From assembly GCA_003511825.1 (NCBI GenBank), contig DOIU01000217.1, positions 1 to 7,233 of the forward strand: a stretch of DNA of 7,233 nucleotides. Reading direction: 5' to 3'. Within the stretch, counting starts at the first letter, position 1, and the number at the start of each line of letters is the position of its first letter. The notes beneath the pieces are model-generated. The model saw only the letters and a program-made list of their open reading frames with translations. It did no database searches and was not told the origin of the DNA. Shown here piece by piece: positions 1 to 6,097 of this stretch. This stretch comes from Gammaproteobacteria bacterium. Lineage in GTDB: Bacteria; Pseudomonadota; Gammaproteobacteria; Granulosicoccales; Granulosicoccaceae. The position numbers and the translations under genes were made by a program.

Positions 1-2442
1 TTTGTTGACGCTTGCCGCGCTCAGCCTTTTGGTCGCTCTTTTCGTACCTCCGACCGTGGCTTGGCACGACTCGGGAGCGTACCCTCCGGGACCTTTATCA
101 GCCTGGCGGCTAGCGAGGGGCAGGTGGCTGCCGATGGCCATGGTCGCAACGGTTTGTACACGGGGCACCTGCTGGCACAGCTGCGTGAAAACCCTGGGCT
201 CGATATTGAAGACTTACACAAGGCTGTCGCGCGGAACGTCTATCGCAGCAGTCGCAACAGCGGAGACACGCAACGGCCTACCTATCAATCGGACCTGATT
301 GAGAAATGGTGTCTGGCGGATTGTGATCGCGCGCCGTCGCATGGTAAAGCACGTTTGACCGTAAAGACTGAACCACCAGATGCGCGGGTCAGGGTGATGA
401 ATATCGCCCGTTCCTACCGTGATGGCATGGAGGTTAAGCTAGGCGAACGCTACGATATTTTCGTGAGTGCGTCGGGTTATACGCCCTATCGGGCCTGGCA
501 CGTGGCGGATGAGATGGAAGCAGTGATTCCTGTTGTACTGGAATCAACCGCGAAACCGAAACCGATTCGGCTGCAAGACACACCGACTGAACCCCAGATC
601 AAGGAAGTCACACCTGTTGTATTGGGATCAACCGTTAAATCGGAGCCGACACCGCAGCGAGACACCTCGCTTGAGCCCGAGATCGAGGAGGTGAAGCCTG
701 TTGCGCTGGAGTCAACCGCTAAGCCGGCGTCGACTCGATTACCCGATACCGCACTGGCACCTGAGATGATCGATATACCGGGCGGCAGTTTTCTCATGGG
801 TTGCCTGAATAACGATCGCGTTTGCAACGATAACGAGAGGCCTGCTCGCCGGGTGCAGGTGAAGCCATTTCGCCTGGGCAGGACAGAAGTGACGGTAAGC
901 CAGTTTCGGGCGTTTGTGGATGCCACGGGTTACAGTACTGAGGCCATTGGTAACAGTGGTTGCATGACCTGGAAAGATGGTAAGCGTGCGTACAGCGTTG
1001 AAAGCTTGGATTTTGGTCGGTGGGAGTACCGCGACTGGGCCTCGGACGATGCTGGACCGGGGTACCGCGTCGGAGCCTTGGTAGATAGTCATTTGGAGTA
1101 CAGTGCCGGAAGTGACTGGCGCAATCCAGGGTATCTTACATCAGATGACTTTCCGGTTGTCTGCGTGAGTTGGAATGATGTGCAGGCGTATATCGAATGG
1201 CTGAATGACGAGACTGGCAAACGCTATCGCTTGCCGAGCGAAGCGGAATGGGAGTATGCGGCGCGCGGCGGGACACACACCGAGTATTGGTTTGGCAGTA
1301 ACTCAGCGGACTTATGCGCCTACGGCAATGTGGCGGATCAGACGCGGTCATCGACAGACAGCAGTTGGACCAACAAAGCCGCGTGCAGCGATGGCTACTG
1401 GTTTGCGGCGCCGGTCGGCAGTTTTAAGAGTACCTGGCTGGGGCTAAAAGATATGCACGGGAATGTCTGGGAGTGGTTGCAGGACCGTTCGCACGGTGAC
1501 TATAAAGGGGCGCCGACCGACGGCAGTGCTTGGGAAAACGGCTGGGACTCTCGGCGCATATTGCGCGGCGGTTCGTGGCTCAACCCTCCCGTAGACTCTC
1601 GGACGGCGTATCGGCTCCGGGACCTTCCTGACCAGCGTCTCTACAATGCGGGTTTTCGCTTGGCTGAGGGTGTAGTGACATCCGCCGCTGTAGAGTCAGC
1701 CGTTAAACCGCAACCAACACCGACACAAAACCTGTGGTTTGAACCCCAAATGGTTGATATACCGGGGGGGAGCTTTCGCATGGGTTGTCTTAGCGATGAG
1801 GGTGATTGCTATGACGATGAAAAGCCGGCACATGACGTCAGAATAAAGCCGTTTCGAATGGGTAAATTTGAAGTCACGTTCGCGCAATACGATGTGTACG
1901 CTGATGACACCGGAAAACGAAAGCCCAAAGACTGGACGTGGGGACGCGGTAATCGCCCTGTGATCGATGTCAGCTGGGACGATATACAAGGGCATATTCT
2001 CTGGCTGAACAAAAAAACGGGTAAATCTTACCGGTTGCCCAGCGAGGCGGAATGGGAGTTTGCAGCACGCGCCGGAACAGAAACACAGTACAGTTGGGGA
2101 GATGCCATCGGAGTGGGTCGGGCGAACTGCCGAGATTGCGGAAGCCGCTGGGATAGCCAAACCACGGCACCCGTTGGGAGTTTTTCGCCCAATCCATTTG
2201 ATTTGCATGATATGCATGGGAATGTCTGGGAATGGGTTCAGGACGCCGCTCACGATAGCTATCGTGGCGCACCGGCCGATGGTAGCGCGTGGCTTCGTGA
2301 CGGGGACATTCGGCGTGTGATGCGAGGTGGCTCATTTGGTGATGTGTCTCAGCACCTTCGCGTGGCGTATCGCACGAGAGATACACCTAGGCTGAGGTAT
2401 AGCAGGGTGGGTTTTCGGTTGGCCGAGGATGTGTCGCACTAG
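1..2442 (+). CDS. Caspase-like peptidase with PEGA and two FGE/SUMF1-like domains (5' truncated)
   Basis: The reading frame is open from base 1, so the start and N-terminus lie outside the window; 813 residues are visible. Residues 1-105 are the end of a caspase (C14) domain: the motif FVDACR at residues 1-6 places the catalytic Cys at residue 5 (bases 13-15), followed by the usual GTFISLAASEGQVAADG and NGLYT stretches. The catalytic His would lie upstream. Residues about 117-180 match a PEGA domain (EPPDARV, DGMEVKLGERYDIFVSASGY). Three 28-residue repeats lead into FGE domain 1 (about 256-557), then a fourth repeat and FGE domain 2 (about 584-813). Both FGE domains carry IPGGSF.MGC, RLPSEAEWE, HGNVWEW, RGGS and GFRLAE. 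Known: FGE folds are C-type-lectin-like and often bind ligands or partners. Inferred: a protease whose tandem FGE domains recognise or present something, possibly outside the cytoplasm because each FGE domain has a paired Cys near its start. The natural substrate is unknown. It ends convergently with the thioesterase, 38 bases away. Confidence 0.9.
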   Translation, partial: FVDACRAQPFGRSFRTSDRGLARLGSVPSGTFISLAASEGQVAADGHGRNGLYTGHLLAQLRENPGLDIEDLHKAVARNVYRSSRNSGDTQRPTYQSDLIEKWCLADCDRAPSHGKARLTVKTEPPDARVRVMNIARSYRDGMEVKLGERYDIFVSASGYTPYRAWHVADEMEAVIPVVLESTAKPKPIRLQDTPTEPQIKEVTPVVLGSTVKSEPTPQRDTSLEPEIEEVKPVALESTAKPASTRLPDTALAPEMIDIPGGSFLMGCLNNDRVCNDNERPARRVQVKPFRLGRTEVTVSQFRAFVDATGYSTEAIGNSGCMTWKDGKRAYSVESLDFGRWEYRDWASDDAGPGYRVGALVDSHLEYSAGSDWRNPGYLTSDDFPVVCVSWNDVQAYIEWLNDETGKRYRLPSEAEWEYAARGGTHTEYWFGSNSADLCAYGNVADQTRSSTDSSWTNKAACSDGYWFAAPVGSFKSTWLGLKDMHGNVWEWLQDRSHGDYKGAPTDGSAWENGWDSRRILRGGSWLNPPVDSRTAYRLRDLPDQRLYNAGFRLAEGVVTSAAVESAVKPQPTPTQNLWFEPQMVDIPGGSFRMGCLSDEGDCYDDEKPAHDVRIKPFRMGKFEVTFAQYDVYADDTGKRKPKDWTWGRGNRPVIDVSWDDIQGHILWLNKKTGKSYRLPSEAEWEFAARAGTETQYSWGDAIGVGRANCRDCGSRWDSQTTAPVGSFSPNPFDLHDMHGNVWEWVQDAAHDSYRGAPADGSAWLRDGDIRRVMRGGSFGDVSQHLRVAYRTRDTPRLRYSRVGFRLAEDVSH
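529..780 (+). repeat. Three tandem 84-bp (28-residue) linker repeats
   Basis: Units lie at 529-612, 613-696 and 697-780, with an exact 84-base period and in frame. They encode PVVLESTAKPKP..., PVVLGSTVKSEP... and PVALESTAKPAS..., each continuing with a D-T doublet and ending in a PxxIxxx or PEMIDIP segment. The third unit runs directly into FGE domain 1. The units are diverged at DNA level, so this is not a recent slippage product. They are Pro/Lys/Thr/Glu-rich and probably form a flexible or extended spacer between the PEGA domain and the FGE domains. Confidence 0.85.
1681..1764 (+). repeat. Fourth, dispersed copy of the 28-residue linker repeat
   Basis: The segment between the two FGE domains (starting SAAVESAVKPQPTP and ending FEPQMVDIP) is also exactly 28 residues. 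It aligns without gaps to the third unit at 697-780: VESAVKP against LESTAKP, and EPQMVDIP against APEMIDIP. Each FGE domain is therefore preceded by its own copy, which suggests that linker plus FGE domain duplicated together as one unit. Confidence 0.75.
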
Positions 2443-2480
2443 CAGCGCGGCGGTTCCCGGAACACAAAACCCGCTACCCC

Positions 2481-2900
2481 CTAAACGTTCAATTCCTCCC
2501 TCGCATACCGAGGCAAGTCTTCCACGGCGGGCAAGGGGGACGGGTTGCCCTGCTCGTCCAAGGCGACAAATTTAAACACGGCTTGCGTGACCTTTTCGCG
2601 TTGCCCGATACGGCCCCGCCGGACCCAGGCCTCGACATGGATCTTGATAGAGGTCCGGCCGGTTTCCAGCACCTCGGTATAGACGCCCAAAATATCCCCG
2701 ACTTTCACGGGCCTGATAAAGCTCATGCTGTCCATTGACACGGTGACCACGCGCTGCTGGGCGCGTTGCCCGGCGCAGATGCCGGCGGCTATGTCCATTT
2801 GGGAAATCACCCAGCCCCCGAAGATATCGCCGGCGGGGTTGGTGTCGGAGGGCATGGCAATGGTGCGGGTGGTGAGTCGGCCTTGGGACTCTGTGGACAT
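2481..2900 (-). CDS. yciA: Acyl-CoA thioesterase, YciA family (hotdog fold)
   Basis: A 139-residue protein close to the usual YciA length. It carries the family signature AMPSDTNPAGDIFGGW (15-30) followed by ISQMD, whose Asp36 corresponds to the catalytic Asp44 of Haemophilus influenzae YciA. VVTVSMDSMSFIRPVKVGD and the C-terminal AVFKFVALDEQGNP also match. The family hydrolyses a wide range of acyl-CoAs to free acid and CoA in the cytoplasm, usually as a hexamer of single hotdog domains. The ATG at 2900 is preceded by a good Shine-Dalgarno (GAGGAG, 7 bases away). The gene stands alone, convergent with the caspase-FGE gene and divergent from the CopG-like gene. Nothing in it looks damaged. 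Confidence 0.93.
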   Translation of the reverse strand: MSTESQGRLTTRTIAMPSDTNPAGDIFGGWVISQMDIAAGICAGQRAQQRVVTVSMDSMSFIRPVKVGDILGVYTEVLETGRTSIKIHVEAWVRRGRIGQREKVTQAVFKFVALDEQGNPSPLPAVEDLPRYAREELNV

Positions 2901-2926
2901 GTGGGTTCTCCTCAGTAAACAACTTG

Positions 2927-2942
2927 CCTCGTCAGCACGAGG
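2927..2942. other. Perfect small stem-loop upstream of yciA
   Basis: CCTCGT, a CAGC loop and ACGAGG form a perfect 6-bp stem with a 4-base loop. On the - strand it would sit in the 5' leader of the thioesterase gene, 27-42 bases before its ATG and just before the ribosome binding site. It is not followed by a T-run on either strand, so it is not a standard terminator. It may affect mRNA stability or be chance. Confidence 0.35.
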
Positions 2943-3001
2943 GTGTGTGGAGACTAACCTAGCGGGGTGAAGTGATCAAATGTTGCCCATCGCATGAAAA
3001 C

Positions 3002-3029
3002 TTGACGATGAAAGCGCTTGTCATACGAT
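3002..3029 (+). promoter_or_regulatory. Candidate sigma70-type promoter of the CopG-like gene
   Basis: TTGACG (3002-3007) and TACGAT (3024-3029) are separated by 16 bases, a good -35/-10 pair (5/6 and 4/6 matches to consensus). The spacer contains the 8-bp palindrome AAGCGCTT (3012-3019), and ACGATG is repeated at 3005 and 3025, exactly 20 bases apart. CopG-type antitoxins often repress their own promoter at such short repeats, so this could be the operator. The placement also argues that translation starts at 3070, because an ATG at 3028 would lie inside the -10 element. Confidence 0.45.
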
Positions 3030-3069
3030 GTGTGTTAACTGCTTTCCGTACTATGGAGCGATAAATCAG

Positions 3070-3351
3070 ATGGCAACCGTGCAGGTATCGTTGCGCCTCG
3101 ATGAAAAAGAGAAGGCACGGCTTGAACAAGATGCAAAGCGGCAAGGCCGTTCAGCCTCATACATCCACAATACAGCGTTGAAGCAATACCTCGACCGCCA
3201 AGAACGCCGGCGAATGATGCTTGATCAGGCGCTGGAAGATGCTGATCAAGGACATTTTATCTCTCAGTCTGTCATGCATGCCTGGGTTGACACCTGGGGC
3301 AACGACTCAGAAAAGGCCTTGCCAGAGGTGGATTTACAATTCATCAAATAG
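3070..3351 (+). CDS. CopG-family ribbon-helix-helix protein, antitoxin-like, no toxin adjacent
   Basis: A 93-residue protein. Residues 3-10 (TVQVSLRL) form the DNA-contacting beta strand. Helices follow at about 12-25 and 28-42, with the GRSASYIHNTALKQYL pattern of the ribbon-helix-helix fold. The tail (about 50-93, including HAWVDTWGND) resembles the toxin-binding ends of antitoxins paired with RelE/ParE toxins. I chose the ATG at 3070 because GGAG lies 11 bases upstream, the fold begins at once, and a candidate promoter overlaps the earlier in-frame ATG at 3028. Antitoxin genes of this type are normally followed within a few bases by the toxin; here the next 183 bases hold no toxin-sized frame on either strand. 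It is either an orphan antitoxin (a remnant, or protection against a toxin elsewhere) or an ordinary small regulator. Confidence 0.8.
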   Translation: MATVQVSLRLDEKEKARLEQDAKRQGRSASYIHNTALKQYLDRQERRRMMLDQALEDADQGHFISQSVMHAWVDTWGNDSEKALPEVDLQFIK

Positions 3352-3480
3352 GCGTTGTCTTGTGTATGCACTGCTACTGTCAACAGTACCCTGCATGTTG
3401 CCGTAGACGGTTCAGGTAACTGTCGATCACGGCCCCATCATGGATGTGTAAAGAGCGGCAGATTAACTAGATAAGTACAC

Positions 3481-3538
3481 TTAGCTGCGCAATGTTTATT
3501 GCAGCTATGGCAGTAATAAGGGCAGCCGGCGCAGCTAA
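3481..3538. repeat. Perfect 10-bp inverted repeat with an alternative inner hairpin
   Basis: TTAGCTGCGC (3481-3490) is the exact reverse complement of GCGCAGCTAA (3529-3538), 38 bases apart. The left arm can instead pair with GCAGCTA at 3501-3507, giving TAGCTGC/GCAGCTA extended by AAT/ATT across a GTTT loop with a 2-base bulge. The two pairings exclude each other. The right arm includes the regulator's stop codon (3535-3537). There is no T-run, so it is not a clear intrinsic terminator. It may be a terminator-like element, a protein site or the scar of a mobile element. The rest of the gap 3352-3534 shows nothing I can name. Confidence 0.5.
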
Positions 3539-3966
3539 CGTATCAAACTGTCCAGAAGCAAATTTGTCTCTGTCGCCGCCACGCCCTCCACCAACCGCAC
3601 TTCATTCAGCAACTGATTAAAGGATTCCAACGATTCGGTGCGGATCTCGGCGATCAGGTCCCAGCGGCCGTTGGTGCTGTGCAGGGCAATGATCTCCGGG
3701 AAGCCGCGCAGGTCGCGGGCGACGCTGAGGGCTTTTTTGCCGTCGACTTGGATGCTCATAAAGGCGCGGATTTTGTCGGCGTCGATGCCGGGGGAGACGT
3801 CGATGGTAAAGCCGCGAATCACGCCGAGCCGGACTAAGCGGTCCATGCGGTTTTGCACGGTGGCGCGGGAGACGCCCAGCTCGGCGGCGAGTTTGACGGC
3901 GGGCAGGCGCGCGTTGTGCCGCAGCAAAGCGATGAGTTGATGATCGATGGGGTCGAGGTTTGGCAC
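3535..3966 (-). CDS. Lrp/AsnC-family transcriptional regulator
   Basis: A 143-residue protein, typical for the family. Residues 3-51 are the winged helix-turn-helix (LDPIDHQLIALLRHNAR, then KLAAELGVSRATVQNRMDRL with the recognition helix near 33-45). Residues about 65-140 are the RAM effector-binding domain, with GRWDLIAEIRTES at 100-112. The start is GTG at 3966, because GGAG (3975-3978) sits 8 bases upstream and the family's LDxxDxxLI begins immediately; the ATG at 3974 is out of frame. These proteins form dimers and octamers and respond to amino acids. Divergent placement from ornithine cyclodeaminase and arginase makes it the likely local regulator, responding to arginine, ornithine or proline. 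The effector is inferred from position, not from sequence. Confidence 0.92.
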   Translation of the reverse strand: MPNLDPIDHQLIALLRHNARLPAVKLAAELGVSRATVQNRMDRLVRLGVIRGFTIDVSPGIDADKIRAFMSIQVDGKKALSVARDLRGFPEIIALHSTNGRWDLIAEIRTESLESFNQLLNEVRLVEGVAATETNLLLDSLIR

Positions 3967-4084
3967 AGTGCCATCTCCTTTTTACATTTTGTCGTCAGAT
4001 TGCTGCAAAAGTTGCATTTTGCTGCCTAACGCGTGACGTCTATCCGACCCATAATCCAAAGAGGCCCGGATAAGGTGACGCGAT
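3967..4084. promoter_or_regulatory. Divergent control region with a candidate Lrp/AsnC operator
   Basis: This 118-base gap must hold both promoters. GCAAAA (4005-4010) and TTTTGC (4017-4022) form an inverted repeat around GTTGCA. A related ACATTTTG element recurs at 3984-3991 (compare CATTTTG at 4015-4021). An AT-rich centre with short dyads fits sites of this regulator family. CATAAT (4050-4055) could be the -10 of the cyclodeaminase promoter, but no good -35 lies at the right distance, as expected for an activator-dependent promoter. The cyclodeaminase ribosome binding site is AAGGTGA (4072-4078). Confidence 0.45.
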
Positions 4085-5167
4085 ATGACCCGCTTTATAG
4101 ATACTCACAGCCTGACGGCGATGGTGCAGCACGTCGGCGTCAGCGGCTTTTTACAGCAGCTGGTCGCCTACATGGACGCGGATTTTCGCAACTGGTCGCG
4201 CTTTGAGAAGTCGGCGCGCTTGGCGAGCCACACAGAGATTGGTGTGATTGAGCTGATGCCGGTGACGGACGGGCAGTATTACGGTTTTAAGTATGTGAAT
4301 GGCCACCCCGCTAATGCGACCCACGGTTTGCCGACGGTGATGGCGTTTGGCGCCTTGTGCGACGTGGAGACGGGGACGCCCTTGCTGTTATCAGAGTTGA
4401 CCTTGAGCACCGCCTTGCGCACGGCGGCGACGTCTGTGCTCGCCGCCCGCTATCAAGCGCGCCCGGATGCGCGGCGTATGGCGATTATCGGTTGTGGGGC
4501 GCAAAGTGAATTTCAGGCGATCGCCTTCCATCGCACGCTGGGCATCAACGACATGGCGCTGTTTGATACCGATGCGCGCGCGAAAACGAAAGTGATGCGC
4601 AACCTGGCGGCATACCCTGAGCTGCGACTCACTTGTGCTGACGGTGTTGCCGACGCGGTCGCGGGCGCGGACATTATCACCACGCTGACGGCGAGTAAGC
4701 GCCATGCAGACGTGGTCCCCGTCGACTTGATTCAACCGGGTGTGCATATCAATGCCGTGGGCGGAGATTGCCCGGGGAAAACGGAGCTGCATCCAGACGT
4801 CTTATTACGCAGCCGTATTGTGGTGGAGTACGAGCCGCAAACGCGTCACGAGGGTGAAATACAACAATTGCCACCCGACAGCCCGGTAACGGCCTTGTGG
4901 CAAGTGATTCAGGGAACGGCGCCAGGCCGGGAAACTCCGGATGAGATCACGCTGTTTGATTCGGTGGGTTTCGCGTTGGAGGACTTTTCGACCTTGCGTC
5001 TGCTGCACGATATGGCGCAGCAACAGGGCGCAGGGCAGGATATTGCTTTGGTGCCGGACTTGGATAATCCGCGAGACCTGTTCCAATTGATGCGCACGCC
5101 GGCCGATGCGGAGGATCACGCGGGTGCGGGTGCCGCCGTCGAGCAGGGCACGCGCAGCTGTGCGTGA
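4085..5167 (+). CDS. ocd: Ornithine cyclodeaminase
   Basis: A 360-residue cytoplasmic enzyme converting L-ornithine to L-proline and ammonia with tightly bound NAD (EC 4.3.1.12), in the ornithine cyclodeaminase/mu-crystallin family. Arg45, Lys69 (in YGFKYVNGHP), Arg112 and Asp228 (in NAVGGD) fall at the same numbers I recall for active-site residues of the Pseudomonas putida enzyme, a strong sign of true ornithine specificity. The Rossmann motif IIGCGAQSEF lies at 134-143. The ATG at 4085 has AAGGTGA 6 bases upstream. The last 20 or so residues (Ala/Gly-rich) lie beyond the conserved core. The stop overlaps the preferred arginase start by 8 bases, so the two are probably translated together. 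A related family member with another amine or amino-acid substrate is possible but less likely beside arginase. Confidence 0.93.
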   Translation: MTRFIDTHSLTAMVQHVGVSGFLQQLVAYMDADFRNWSRFEKSARLASHTEIGVIELMPVTDGQYYGFKYVNGHPANATHGLPTVMAFGALCDVETGTPLLLSELTLSTALRTAATSVLAARYQARPDARRMAIIGCGAQSEFQAIAFHRTLGINDMALFDTDARAKTKVMRNLAAYPELRLTCADGVADAVAGADIITTLTASKRHADVVPVDLIQPGVHINAVGGDCPGKTELHPDVLLRSRIVVEYEPQTRHEGEIQQLPPDSPVTALWQVIQGTAPGRETPDEITLFDSVGFALEDFSTLRLLHDMAQQQGAGQDIALVPDLDNPRDLFQLMRTPADAEDHAGAGAAVEQGTRSCA

Positions 5168-6071
5168 TCCGATTCAGATCATCAGCGTGCCGATCGATTT
5201 GGGTGCGTCGCGCCGGGGCACGGATGCCGGCCCCTCTGCCTTGCGCGTTGCTGGCTTGGCGCAGGCGCTGCGCGATCAGCGCTATCCGGTGGTGCGGGAG
5301 ATCGATCTGCGCGCACCGCCCGCTGAAACCCGCGACCCCGGCGACGGATCGCGCCGGTTTAAGGCGGAGATACTGGCGGTCTGTCGCGAACTCGCTGAAG
5401 TGACTTGCGATACCTTGGACCAGGGTCGCTTCCCGCTGGTGTTGGGCGGCGATCACTCACTGGCGATGGGCTCGGTCTCGGGTGTGGCTGACCACTTTCG
5501 GCAGCAGGGGCAAGACATCGGTGTGATTTGGCTCGATGCGCATGGCGATATGAACACGCCCAGCAGTTCACCCAGTGGCAATGTGCACGGCATGCCGCTC
5601 GCCCACCTGCTGGGCTATGGCGATGCTGATTTGTCAGCGCTGGCGTTTGCCGGCGCGAAGGTGAGGCCCGATCGGGTGGCGCTGGTGGGTATTCGCGACA
5701 TTGACGATCGCGAGCGTGACCTGATCCACGCATCCGGTGTGCACACCTTCACCATGCGCGATATTGATGAGCAGGGGATTGCCAGCGTCAGTCGCCAAGC
5801 GATTGAGATCGTCTCGGCAGGTACGGCGGGGTTTCACCTGAGCTTTGATGTGGACGTGTGTGATCCGGCGTACATGCCGGGTTCGGGCACCTTGTCGCCG
5901 GGTGGTGTGAGTTTGAGAGAGGCGCACTTGATCTTGGAAGTGTGCGCCGACAGCGGGCAATTGCGGTCGATGGATGTGGTTGAGCTGAACCCGTTTCTGG
6001 ACCAAGGCAATGTGTCGGCAGAGACGGCGGTGTCACTGGTGCAAAGTGCGTTCGGCCACAGTATTCTGTAG
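5160..6071 (+). CDS. rocF: Arginase
   Basis: Hydrolyses L-arginine to L-ornithine and urea (EC 3.5.3.1) with two manganese ions. From the GTG at 5160 it has 303 residues, the normal size. Metal ligands are all visible: His99 in GGDHS, Asp126/His128/Asp130 in DAHGD, and Asp230/Asp232 in SFDVDVCDP. Substrate-site features SGNVHGMPL (139-147) and Glu275 (VELNP) favour arginase over agmatinase, as does the N-terminal PIDLGASRRGTDAGPSALR. An ATG at 5106 would add 18 Arg/Pro-rich residues without a ribosome binding site. GTG 5160 starts right before the conserved core, overlaps the cyclodeaminase stop by 8 bases and has AGGG 11 bases upstream, so I prefer it. Its ornithine product is the substrate of the gene upstream. 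No urease gene is visible. Confidence 0.93.
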   Translation: MRDPIQIISVPIDLGASRRGTDAGPSALRVAGLAQALRDQRYPVVREIDLRAPPAETRDPGDGSRRFKAEILAVCRELAEVTCDTLDQGRFPLVLGGDHSLAMGSVSGVADHFRQQGQDIGVIWLDAHGDMNTPSSSPSGNVHGMPLAHLLGYGDADLSALAFAGAKVRPDRVALVGIRDIDDRERDLIHASGVHTFTMRDIDEQGIASVSRQAIEIVSAGTAGFHLSFDVDVCDPAYMPGSGTLSPGGVSLREAHLILEVCADSGQLRSMDVVELNPFLDQGNVSAETAVSLVQSAFGHSIL

Positions 6072-6097
6072 CGCATCGCAAACGCAGAGGAGACACC

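Noticed and set aside
61..63. TTG as the start of the caspase-FGE gene
   Set aside because: The frame is open back to base 1 and encodes the catalytic-Cys motif of the caspase domain before this codon, so the gene starts outside the window.
1561..2442. Diversity-generating retroelement target at the C-terminal FGE region
   Set aside because: FGE/C-type-lectin ends are frequent variable regions of such systems, but no reverse transcriptase, accessory gene or template copy is seen downstream; the next gene is a convergent thioesterase 38 bases away.
2443..2480. Bidirectional terminator between the caspase-FGE and thioesterase genes
   Set aside because: It contains a short palindrome (GTTCCCGGAAC) and a GCGG/CCGC pair, but no stable stem followed by a T-run on either strand.
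3028..3069. Earlier ATG start for the CopG-like gene (14 extra residues)
   Set aside because: It has no ribosome binding site, its Cys/Tyr-rich extension does not fit the fold, and it overlaps the candidate -10 element.
3366..3419. 17-codon Cys-rich small frame after the antitoxin-like gene
   Set aside because: Very short, without a ribosome binding site; composition alone is not evidence of a gene.
5106..5159. Upstream ATG start for arginase
   Set aside because: It adds a basic, low-complexity stretch unlike arginase N-termini and lacks a ribosome binding site; GTG at 5160 fits the family length.
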